This document shows, piece after piece, positions 7,741 through 14,296 of a stretch of 24,644 nucleotides of DNA. Origin of the DNA: Proteobacteria bacterium UBA6920 (GTDB lineage: Bacteria; Pseudomonadota; Gammaproteobacteria; SG8-11); assembly GCA_002448875.1 (NCBI GenBank), contig DKAS01000002.1, forward strand, positions 552 through 25,195. Reading direction: 5' to 3'. The notes below the pieces were generated by a model. That model was not told the origin of the DNA. It made no database searches and saw only the letters and a program-made list of their open reading frames with translations. The position numbers and the translations under genes were made by a program. Position 1 is the first letter of the stretch, and every line of letters begins with the position of its first letter.

Positions 7741-8859
7741 TCAGGCGAAGTTGTTCTGTCTGGCCAGCGACCGGCGTTTTTCATAGGCTTCACGGACCAC
7801 GGCGACATCGGCGAGAAAATGCGGCAGCTCCTCCAGGCGCAAGGCCTGTGGTCCGTCCACCAGCGCCTTGGCCGGAGCGGGATGGAAATCCACCAGGATC
7901 ATATTGGCGCCGGCAATTACGCCCTGGGCTACCGCATGGTGTACATCGAGCATGCCGTCGGGAGCCAGCGCGCGGCTGCCGATGGAATGCGACGGGTCGA
8001 TGCAGACCGGCATGCGGGTCAGACGTTTCACTACCGGCACATGGGCGAAATCAACCATGTTGCGGTGTGGGTCACCGAAATGGGATTTCATGCCGCGCAG
8101 ACCGAAGATCACTTTGCGGTTGCCTTCACTGGCCAGATATTCGGCGGCATTGAGCGATTCTTCCAGGGTGATGCCGAAGCCGCGCTTGAGCAGCACCGGG
8201 TAAGTTGGCTGGCGGCCGACGATTTTCAACAGTTCGAAATTCTGCGTATTGCGGGTGCCGATCTGCAGCATGACGCCGGTGGCGCGGCCGGTGGCTTCCA
8301 GCGCCGCATCGATTTCCGCCACATGCGATTCGTGGGTGACTTCCATGGCGATAACCTTGATACCGTACTTGCCGGCCAGGTCGAACACATAAGGCAGGCA
8401 GTTGCGGCCGTGGCCCTGGAACGAATAGGGATTGGTGCGTGGCTTGTAGGCGCCCATGCGGGTGCATACCTGGCCGTTGTCGCGCAACACGCGCAGCATG
8501 GCTTCCACGTGTTCCGGAGTGTCGACGGCGCACAAGCCGGCGAACACATGCAGCGAATCCTGGGAGAACTCCACGCCGTTGTACTCGAAGCGGGTCGAGC
8601 GCTTGTCGTCACGGTGCCGGCCCAGTACCCGGTACTCCTCCGAGACCCTTACTACCCGATCCACCCCCGGCAGGTTGCGAATGTCCTCCAGGCTGACGGA
8701 GGCGGTGTCGCCGATGAGATAGAGTTCGGTCAGTACCTGCTGGGCGCCGACTTCCTCGTGGGTGCGCACCTGCACATTGGGCAGGCGGGTCAGGGTGGCG
8801 AGCAGGTGGCGGTAGGCTTCGCCGTTCTTGTCGATATTGGCTTCGAGGATGACTATCAT
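7741..8859 (-). CDS. DAHP synthase-like aldolase (type I-beta / Kdo8P-synthase superfamily)
   Basis: DAHP synthases condense PEP with erythrose 4-phosphate in the first step of aromatic amino acid synthesis. This 372-residue protein has a ferredoxin-like N-terminal domain (about 1-80), similar to the feedback-regulatory domain of the Thermotoga enzyme. A TIM barrel follows. Conserved landmarks are AGLCAVD with metal-ligand Cys110, KPRTNPYSFQG at 139-149, LQIGTRNTQNFELL, PVLLKRG, DPSHSIG with the metal-ligand His, and VDGPQAL with the metal-ligand Asp. Two sites deviate. The usual CERGIRTF is here GLRGMKSHF. The metal-ligand Glu of the usual E-V-H-P segment is Asp (VDFHP). The start is the ATG at 8859, with AAGGG seven bases upstream. 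It is the last gene of a minus-strand run after aguA and aguB, 48 bp behind aguB. It may be an aromatic-pathway isozyme or have a different aldehyde acceptor. Confidence 0.85.
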   Translation of the reverse strand: MIVILEANIDKNGEAYRHLLATLTRLPNVQVRTHEEVGAQQVLTELYLIGDTASVSLEDIRNLPGVDRVVRVSEEYRVLGRHRDDKRSTRFEYNGVEFSQDSLHVFAGLCAVDTPEHVEAMLRVLRDNGQVCTRMGAYKPRTNPYSFQGHGRNCLPYVFDLAGKYGIKVIAMEVTHESHVAEIDAALEATGRATGVMLQIGTRNTQNFELLKIVGRQPTYPVLLKRGFGITLEESLNAAEYLASEGNRKVIFGLRGMKSHFGDPHRNMVDFAHVPVVKRLTRMPVCIDPSHSIGSRALAPDGMLDVHHAVAQGVIAGANMILVDFHPAPAKALVDGPQALRLEELPHFLADVAVVREAYEKRRSLARQNNFA

Positions 8860-8907
8860 CAGGGTACCCTTGTCGGGCGGGGGCGCGTGTCGACGCACCC
8901 GCCGTGG

Positions 8908-9795
8908 TCAGTCACGAAAACGTTTGAGCAGATCGGCGTATTCTTCGATGCGCCGGTCGCGCAGAAACGGCCAGATGCGACGTACCGCGTCCACCCGTGC
9001 CCGGTCGACGCGCTGCACCAGCAGGGCGGCCGTGTCCTCTGCCGCCTTGCCCAGAATCTCGCCTTGCGGCCCGGCGATGAAGCTGGTGCCCCAGAAGCGG
9101 ATGCCGGCGCTGTTGCCCGAGGGGTCAGCTTCAAAGCCGGTGCGGTTGGCGACGATCACCGGTATGCCATTGGCCACTGCGTGTCCGCGCTGCACGGTGA
9201 ACCAGGCGTCCTGCTGGCGCTTCTGTTCCGCGCTGTCATCCGCCGGTGACCAGCCGATGGCGGTGGGGTAGACCAGCATGTCGGCGCCGGCCAGGGTCAT
9301 CAGACGTGCAGCCTCGGGAAACCACTGATCCCAGCATACCAGCACCCCGAGCTTGCCGACCGATGTGCTTACCGGGTGGAAGCCCAGGTCGCCCGGCGTG
9401 AAATAGAATTTTTCGTAGTAACCTGGATCGTCGGGAATGTGCATCTTGCGGTATTTGCCCACCAGGCTGCCGTCTTTTTCCAGGACGACGGCGGTATTGT
9501 GATACAGTCCCGGCGCGCGCTGCTCGAAAACCGACCCCACCACCACTACCTGGTTGGCACGCGCCGCCTGTGCCAGCAGTTGCGTGCTCGGTCCCGGAAT
9601 CGGTTCGGCCAGGTCGAAATTGTCCGTGGCCTCGGTCTGGCAGAAATATGGCGTAGCATGCAGCTCCTGCAACACCACCAGTTGCGCGCCCTGGGACGCG
9701 GCCTGCTCTATGGCTTCGACCGTGCGTTGCAGATTGGCCTGTTTGTCGCCGCCGCAGGCCTGCTGGACGACGGCGACATTGATGGTGTGAGACAC
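8908..9795 (-). CDS. aguB: N-carbamoylputrescine amidase (nitrilase superfamily)
   Basis: The enzyme hydrolyses N-carbamoylputrescine to putrescine, CO2 and ammonia, the second step of the agmatine route. The 295 residues carry the nitrilase-superfamily triad Glu44 (LVVLQELH), Lys117 (KYRKMHIPD) and Cys154 (VLVCWDQWFPEA). The surrounding wording, such as ATPYFCQ, YYEKFYFTPGD and ATAIGW-like segments, is typical of AguB rather than of general nitrilases. The start codon is GTG at 9795, fixed by an excellent AAGGAG six bases upstream. It lies 63 bp downstream of aguA on the same strand, with a small hairpin in the gap, and this pairing supports the agmatine assignment. Other carbon-nitrogen hydrolases are possible, but less likely given the neighbour. 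Confidence 0.93.
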   Translation of the reverse strand: MSHTINVAVVQQACGGDKQANLQRTVEAIEQAASQGAQLVVLQELHATPYFCQTEATDNFDLAEPIPGPSTQLLAQAARANQVVVVGSVFEQRAPGLYHNTAVVLEKDGSLVGKYRKMHIPDDPGYYEKFYFTPGDLGFHPVSTSVGKLGVLVCWDQWFPEAARLMTLAGADMLVYPTAIGWSPADDSAEQKRQQDAWFTVQRGHAVANGIPVIVANRTGFEADPSGNSAGIRFWGTSFIAGPQGEILGKAAEDTAALLVQRVDRARVDAVRRIWPFLRDRRIEEYADLLKRFRD

Positions 9796-9814
9796 GACGC
9801 GCTCCTTGACCCGG

Positions 9815-9832
9815 GAATAGTGCCGACTATTC
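9815..9832 (-). other. Intergenic hairpin between aguA and aguB
   Basis: GAATAGT (9815-9821) and ACTATTC (9826-9832) form a perfect 7-bp stem around a 4-base loop in the 63-bp aguA-aguB gap. No T-run follows in the direction of transcription, so it more likely affects mRNA stability or relative expression than ends transcription. Confidence 0.35.
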
Positions 9833-9858
9833 TAGCCGTCCGGGCCGGCAAGCGTCCA

Positions 9859-10899
9859 TCACATCACGCCCCAGGGCAACTGCATGGTAATGCAGTGCAG
9901 GCTGCCGGACTGACGGATCAGGGGCAGGCAGTCGATGGCGACGATCTGGCGATCGGGAAAGCAGCCGGCCAGGTTTTCCAGGGCGATGGCGTCGCTGGGA
10001 TCGCGGTAGGTCGGCACCAGCACCGCCTCGTTGATGATGAGAAAATTGGCGTGGGTCGCCGGCAGACGGCGGCCGTCATGGTAAATCGGCGCCGGAATGG
10101 GCAGGGGTACCAGACGGAAAGCGCCGCCGTGGCTGTCGCGCAGGCCTGCCAGCTCGCGGCTCATCGCCTGCAGTTCCAGAAAATGTGTGTCCGCGGGGTC
10201 ATCGCAGCTGACGTGGGCAATGGTATCGGCGGCGGTAAACCGCGCCAGCGTGTCGATATGCGCGTCGGTGTCGTCGCCCTCGATATGCCCATGACGCAGC
10301 CACAGAATGTTGGGCGTACCCAGCAGTTGCCGCAAGTGGTCCTCGATCTGTTGCTGGTCCAGATGCGGGTTGCGCTGTTTGCTCAGCAGACAGGTGGTAG
10401 TGGTGAGCAGATCGCCGGCGCCATTGCCGTCTATGCTGCCGCCTTCCAACACCAGGTCGATATCCTGCATCGGCGCCTTGAACAGCTGCTGCAGCTGCAG
10501 CTGGTGATTGATGGCGTCGTCCAGGTCGAAGGCGAATTTGTTGCCCCAGGCGTTGAAATGAAAGTTGAGCAGGCGCGGCTTGCCCGCTGCGTCCTGCACC
10601 GTAATCGGTCCGTAGTCGCGCGCCCAGGTGTCATTGCTGGCGGCGGTGGCCAGGCGCAAGTGCTGCGGCGGCAGCAAGGGTCGCAAGCGGCGTGCCACGT
10701 AGTCGCGGTGCGCGTCGTCGTAGCAGACCACCAGCAATTGCTGGCGCTTGCCCACCTCGACGGCGATATGCTGGTAAACCGTTTCAGCGTCGGCCAGATA
10801 CGCCGCCCAGTCACTGTGCCGGTGCGGCCAGGTCAGCAGAACGGCGGACTGGCGGCTCCATTCGGGAACAAGCTGCTGGCTGGCGGATACGGAAGGCAT
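9859..10899 (-). CDS. aguA: Agmatine deiminase family protein
   Basis: Agmatine deiminase converts agmatine to N-carbamoylputrescine and ammonia through a covalent thiouronium intermediate. The 346-residue protein has the guanidine-modifying fold signatures: TWARDYGP (91-98), the NAWG segment at 116-119, EGGSID (152-157), DDTDAHID with the catalytic His214 and Asp216, and the catalytic Cys336 in SGSLHCITMQLP near the C-terminus. The classical plant and Pseudomonas enzymes usually have a Gly-Gly-Gly-Asn-type run before the cysteine, so this is a variant subfamily. The direct partner aguB downstream supports the function. There is only a weak GAGAA ahead of the ATG at 10899. The gene follows corB by 39 bp on the same strand, and the gap contains three short direct repeats. 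Peptidyl-arginine deiminase activity is not expected, because no signal peptide is seen. Confidence 0.9.
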   Translation of the reverse strand: MPSVSASQQLVPEWSRQSAVLLTWPHRHSDWAAYLADAETVYQHIAVEVGKRQQLLVVCYDDAHRDYVARRLRPLLPPQHLRLATAASNDTWARDYGPITVQDAAGKPRLLNFHFNAWGNKFAFDLDDAINHQLQLQQLFKAPMQDIDLVLEGGSIDGNGAGDLLTTTTCLLSKQRNPHLDQQQIEDHLRQLLGTPNILWLRHGHIEGDDTDAHIDTLARFTAADTIAHVSCDDPADTHFLELQAMSRELAGLRDSHGGAFRLVPLPIPAPIYHDGRRLPATHANFLIINEAVLVPTYRDPSDAIALENLAGCFPDRQIVAIDCLPLIRQSGSLHCITMQLPWGVM

Positions 10900-10908
10900 G
10901 GCATATTC

Positions 10909-10940
10909 TCGCTGTGTTTCGCTGTCGTTTCGCTGTTGTC
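10909..10940. repeat. Three tandem 10-11-bp direct repeats
   Basis: Copies TCGCTGTGTT (10909-10918), TCGCTGTCGTT (10919-10929) and TCGCTGTTGTC (10930-10940) follow each other without gaps. They fill the corB-aguA intergenic space and touch the corB stop codon. They sit just upstream of the aguA start (minus strand) and could be a regulator site or simple slippage. Function unknown. Confidence 0.5.
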
Positions 10941-12225
10941 AGATATCGGCAGGCGCCGGTTGCTCAACCGTCTGCGGTTTGATTCTCGCCACCTTGACCG
11001 TATTGTCCTTGATCTGCACGATCTCAATGACGAAATCGTTGATGCGGAAACTGGTGCCCGCTTCGGGGATGTCCTCCAGGTATTCCATGATCATGCCGTT
11101 GACGGTCTTCGGCCCGGTGGTCGGCAGTATCCAGCCGAGCGAGCGTTTGAGTTCGCGCAGGGTGGTCGCGCCATTGATCAGGTAGCTGCCGTCGGCTTCC
11201 TGGAAATAGTCTTCCGCGTGGGACACCGGATCGGTGGTGAATTCGCCGACGATTTCTTCAAGAATGTCTTCGAGGGTGATGAGGCCGCGTATTTCCCCGT
11301 ATTCATCCACCACCAGGCCGATGCGGCGTTTTTCCGCCTGGAAGTTCAGTAGTTGCTTGTTCAGCGGCGTGCCTTCGGGAATGAAATAGGGATCGCGAAT
11401 AATGCTTTGCAGGGAATCCCGGGTGAATTGATCCATGAAAAACAGTTTCAGCGCATTGCGCATGTGGAGAAAGCCGACAGTCTGACCGATGTTGCCATGG
11501 AACACTGGCAGACGGGTGCGCTGGCTGCTGATGATCTGGTCGCGGATATCGTCCCACTGGGCGTCGAGATTGATGCCGGTGATTTCCTGGCGTGGGATCA
11601 TGATGTCGTCCACCGTGACTTTTTCCAGGTCCAGGATGTTGGTCAGCATGGTCTGATGCTTCTGCGGAATCAGCGCACCTGCTTCATTGACCACGGTGCG
11701 CAGCTCCTCGCTGCTCAGGGTCTGCTGGGAGCGCGCGTGGGGCGACACGCCCAGGAGGCGCAGCAACTGATTGGCGATGATGCTGATCGGCCAGACCAGC
11801 GGATAGTAAACCACCTTGAGCAGCGGTTCGTAGAGGAACGCGGCGGGGAAGGCCAGCCGTTCAGGGCGCAGGGCGGCGATGGTTTTCGGCGTGACCTCGG
11901 AGAAGATCAGGATCACCAGGGTCAGGGCGCCGGCGGCGGCCGCCAGGCCCGCGTCACCCCACAAGCGCTGGGTAATGATGGTGGTGAGAAAAGACGCGGC
12001 GATATTGACGAAGTTATTGCCCAGCAGAATCAGGCCGATCAGGCGGTCGGGCTTTTCCAGCAGGCGCTGGGCGCGGGCGGCATTGCGGTGGCCGTGCTTC
12101 GCCAGATGGCGCAGGCGGTAGCGATTGATGCTCATTAGTGCCGTTTCCGTCGCCGAGAACCAGGCGGAAAGCACGAGCAGCACGACCAGGCCGATGATCA
12201 GTATACTGGTGGGAATGTCTTTCAA
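10939..12225 (-). CDS. corB: CNNM/CBS-domain transporter, CorB/CorC-HlyC family
   Basis: This 428-residue inner-membrane protein resembles E. coli YfjD (CorB), which belongs to a family linked to magnesium and cobalt efflux. The N-terminal CNNM (DUF21) domain (about 1-185) begins with a hydrophobic helix followed by SATETALMSIN. It also contains LLGNNFVNIAAS and FSEVTPKTIA, which line the conserved ion site. A pair of CBS domains follows (about 200-325), including DIMIPRQEI and DEYGEIRGLITLEDILEEIVG. The CorC_HlyC transport-associated domain ends the protein. Length and order match the family. It begins 19 bp after ypjD on the same strand, the same pairing as in enterobacteria, so the two are probably one transcript. 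The exact transported ion cannot be decided from sequence. Confidence 0.95.
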   Translation of the reverse strand: MKDIPTSILIIGLVVLLVLSAWFSATETALMSINRYRLRHLAKHGHRNAARAQRLLEKPDRLIGLILLGNNFVNIAASFLTTIITQRLWGDAGLAAAAGALTLVILIFSEVTPKTIAALRPERLAFPAAFLYEPLLKVVYYPLVWPISIIANQLLRLLGVSPHARSQQTLSSEELRTVVNEAGALIPQKHQTMLTNILDLEKVTVDDIMIPRQEITGINLDAQWDDIRDQIISSQRTRLPVFHGNIGQTVGFLHMRNALKLFFMDQFTRDSLQSIIRDPYFIPEGTPLNKQLLNFQAEKRRIGLVVDEYGEIRGLITLEDILEEIVGEFTTDPVSHAEDYFQEADGSYLINGATTLRELKRSLGWILPTTGPKTVNGMIMEYLEDIPEAGTSFRINDFVIEIVQIKDNTVKVARIKPQTVEQPAPADI

Positions 12226-12244
12226 TGACAGGATATCCGTTGTG

Positions 12245-13072
12245 TCAGCGGTGGAGTATCAGCTCCAGCACCAGCTTACTGCCGAAATAACTCAAGCCCA
12301 ACACCACGAACGCGCTCAGGGTCCAGCGGATCGCCGTGCGTCCACGCCAGCCGAAACGCCAGCGGCCCCACAGGAGGATGGCGAGCAAGGCCCAGGAAAT
12401 GATCGCCAGCACCGTTTTATGCACCAGATGCTGAGCGAATATATCTTCGAGGTAAACGGCGCCGGTAATCAGCGCCAGACTGACGAAAACGAAACTCAGT
12501 CCCAGCAACTGAAACAGCAGCGACTCCATGGTTTCCAGTGGCGGCAGGGCGCGGATGAATCCGCCGGGGTGCTTGTTGCGCAGGTACTGGTTCTGGATCG
12601 CCAGCAATACCGCCTGAATGGCGGCCAGGGTCAACAGGCTGTAGGCCATGATCGAAATCAGGATGTGGTAACGCAGGTCGGCGACCTCGCTGCTCAACAC
12701 AAGATGGTTCGACGGGAAAATGATTTCGAGTACGATGGCAATGGCGGCCGCTGGAAACATGATGACGCCAAGATTTTCCAGGGGTTTGCTGAAGCTGGCG
12801 ACGGTGATCAACAGGGCGATGAGCCAGCTCATCAATGAGATGGCGTTAAAAAATCCGAAATTCAGGCCGCCGGCCGGGCTGGCGATGATATTGTTGTACA
12901 GCACCGCCATGTGGATCAGCACCGCGATCAGACCGGTGCTCAGGATCCAGTTCTTGCGCAGGTAAACCGCGTTGGCCAGGGCGGCGCCACGGCCGAACAG
13001 ACGGCCGGCCAGCAGCATGCCGGTGAGCGCGTAGAGGCCGGTACTGATTAAACTAAAAATCAAAATATTCAT
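12245..13072 (-). CDS. ypjD: YpjD-like inner-membrane protein (CcsA/cytochrome c assembly family)
   Basis: The 275-residue protein is almost entirely hydrophobic, with about eight predicted membrane helices. It belongs to the family annotated as cytochrome c assembly protein CcsA/YpjD. The C-terminal segment, with YLEDIFAQHLVHKTVLAIISW, is the most characteristic part of YpjD. The Trp-rich haem-handling motif of true CcsA/CcmF proteins is not apparent, so a role in haem delivery is unproven. Histidines fall in loops, for example SEVADLRYHILIS and QHLVHK. The start is the ATG at 13072; no good ribosome-binding site precedes it. It leads the minus-strand run with corB. The neighbourhood, divergent from ffh with one gene between, matches conserved gammaproteobacterial order. 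Confidence 0.9.
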   Translation of the reverse strand: MNILIFSLISTGLYALTGMLLAGRLFGRGAALANAVYLRKNWILSTGLIAVLIHMAVLYNNIIASPAGGLNFGFFNAISLMSWLIALLITVASFSKPLENLGVIMFPAAAIAIVLEIIFPSNHLVLSSEVADLRYHILISIMAYSLLTLAAIQAVLLAIQNQYLRNKHPGGFIRALPPLETMESLLFQLLGLSFVFVSLALITGAVYLEDIFAQHLVHKTVLAIISWALLAILLWGRWRFGWRGRTAIRWTLSAFVVLGLSYFGSKLVLELILHR

Positions 13073-13443
13073 GTCGGAGGGGTAGGGTAGCTCAAACCTG
13101 TCATCATGTCACAATCAACCACCCTGACGAAAGTGGTGGCAACCACTGCATAAGCGAACGCCGGCGCTTCCTGTCTCTGCGTTGGCCGGTGTCTTGCAAA
13201 GCTTTTTTACGAATTCGCCACCGGCGATCATGGTACTATTTACATTGAATTGGCTTGCCACTATTTTACTTGAATAAACAGCTTCATAGGTAGTTTTATT
13301 ACCATTTAAATTGTGTATTAAATAGTTTGTGGATTGGCATCACAATTTCTGTTGGCGGCGCGTCGTTTCGCCGATTTGCCGCTAAAGAAAGCCGCAAGGA
13401 TGAAGATATATAGTCTGAGCGCGCGATAATAAGAAGGTGAATC
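13073..13443. promoter_or_regulatory. Divergent intergenic region with competing hairpins
   Basis: This 371-bp gap separates ypjD (minus) from the phosphodiesterase-like gene (plus) and must hold both promoters. Near its left end ACCACC (13118-13123) can pair with GGTGG (13135-13139). GTGGT (13133-13137) can instead pair with ACCAC (13142-13146), so the two hairpins exclude each other. A longer-range pair, GCCGGTG (13185-13191) and CACCGGC (13219-13225), follows. The right half, about 13230-13340, is A+T-rich and promoter-like, but I cannot place a convincing -35/-10 pair. I see no gene in it. Confidence 0.35.
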
Positions 13444-14208
13444 ATGGAGTTAAGGGTTCTGGGATGCAGTGGCGGCATCGGTTTGCACCGACGCACGACC
13501 TCATTGCTGATCGATGACGATATTCTGATCGATGCCGGCAGCGGGGTGGGCGACCTGAGCCTGGAGGAGATGAGCAAGATTCGCCATATATTTCTCACTC
13601 ATTCCCATCTTGATCACTTCAATTTTCTGCCGCTGCTGGTGGACACCATGTTCCCGCTGATTGATACGCCGATGCAGATTCATGGGCAGGCGGCGACTCT
13701 CAAAGCATTGCAGGATCATATTTTCAATTGGCACATCTGGCCGGATTTCGCCAAGTTGCCGTCCCGGGGCAATCCGGTAATGGGGTATCAGGTGATGCAG
13801 CCGGGGGAGACGGCGGATATCGCCGGCCGTTCCCTGGAAATGATTGCGGTTAACCATATCATTCCCTGCGTGGGCTACCGGGTCGAAACGGCCAGCGGTG
13901 TGTTCGCTTTCAGCGGTGATACCACCACCAACGACAGCCTGTGGGACGCGCTCAACGCCCACGATCGCCTGGATTTGCTGCTGGTGGAAGCGGCATTTCC
14001 CAACGCCTCTGAGGACCTGAGTCGGGCGGCCAAACACTATACTCCCAATATGCTGGCTGAAGATATCAAGAAACTGCGGCATCACCCGCGCATCTATGTC
14101 AGCCACCCCAAGCCTGGGCACGAGGACACCATCTTTCAGGAGTGTCAGCAGGCGATCAAAGACCGCAAGATTCATTCTCTGAACGGCGGCGAAATCTTTA
14201 CCCTGTAA
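13444..14208 (+). CDS. MBL-fold hydrolase, class II cyclic-nucleotide phosphodiesterase-like
   Basis: The 254-residue cytoplasmic protein is a metallo-beta-lactamase-fold enzyme. The zinc-binding signature HSHLDH is at residues 53-58. Further expected metal ligands are His138 (in NHIIPCVGY), Asp159 (in FSGDTTTND) and His221 (in VSHPKPGHED), so the binuclear site looks complete. The N-terminal VLGCSGGIG and IDAGSGVGDLSL segments resemble proteins annotated in several proteobacteria as class II 3',5'-cyclic-nucleotide phosphodiesterases, so hydrolysis of cAMP or cGMP is a reasonable working call. A tRNase Z- or phosphorylcholine-esterase-type substrate is not excluded. A good ribosome-binding site, AAGGTG, lies six bases before the ATG. 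The gene sits alone between ypjD and ffh, with a hairpin plus TTTT after its stop. Confidence 0.85.
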   Translation: MELRVLGCSGGIGLHRRTTSLLIDDDILIDAGSGVGDLSLEEMSKIRHIFLTHSHLDHFNFLPLLVDTMFPLIDTPMQIHGQAATLKALQDHIFNWHIWPDFAKLPSRGNPVMGYQVMQPGETADIAGRSLEMIAVNHIIPCVGYRVETASGVFAFSGDTTTNDSLWDALNAHDRLDLLLVEAAFPNASEDLSRAAKHYTPNMLAEDIKKLRHHPRIYVSHPKPGHEDTIFQECQQAIKDRKIHSLNGGEIFTL

Positions 14209-14225
14209 CTCCTCCGGCGCCACGC

Positions 14226-14250
14226 GCCGCCGCACCCGGCGGCTGGTTTT
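14226..14250 (+). terminator. Putative intrinsic terminator after the MBL-fold gene
   Basis: GCCGCCG (14226-14232) and CGGCGGC (14237-14243) form a 7-bp G+C stem with a 4-base loop, followed by TGGTTTT. The T-run is short, so termination may be partial. The ffh promoter is expected directly after; TACAAT at about 14255-14260 is a possible -10. Confidence 0.5.
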
Positions 14251-14296
14251 GCGTTACAATAGCTCGTTGTTCACCCGCCCTTACAGGAATCCGCCC

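Noticed and set aside
7216..9249. A 677-codon open frame on the plus strand
   Set aside because: It overlaps the exported protein in another frame and runs antisense to the DAHP-synthase-like gene and aguB. It has no domain signature.
9376..11352. A 658-codon open frame on the plus strand
   Set aside because: It lies entirely opposite aguB, aguA and corB, which have full catalytic and membrane motifs. The translation is low-complexity (Gln, Val, Arg, Gly-rich) and typical of antisense frames in G+C-rich DNA.
13330..13360. Sigma-54-like TGGCAT-N5-TTTC before the phosphodiesterase-like gene
   Set aside because: It departs from the invariant GC of the -12 element, so it is not a credible sigma-54 promoter.
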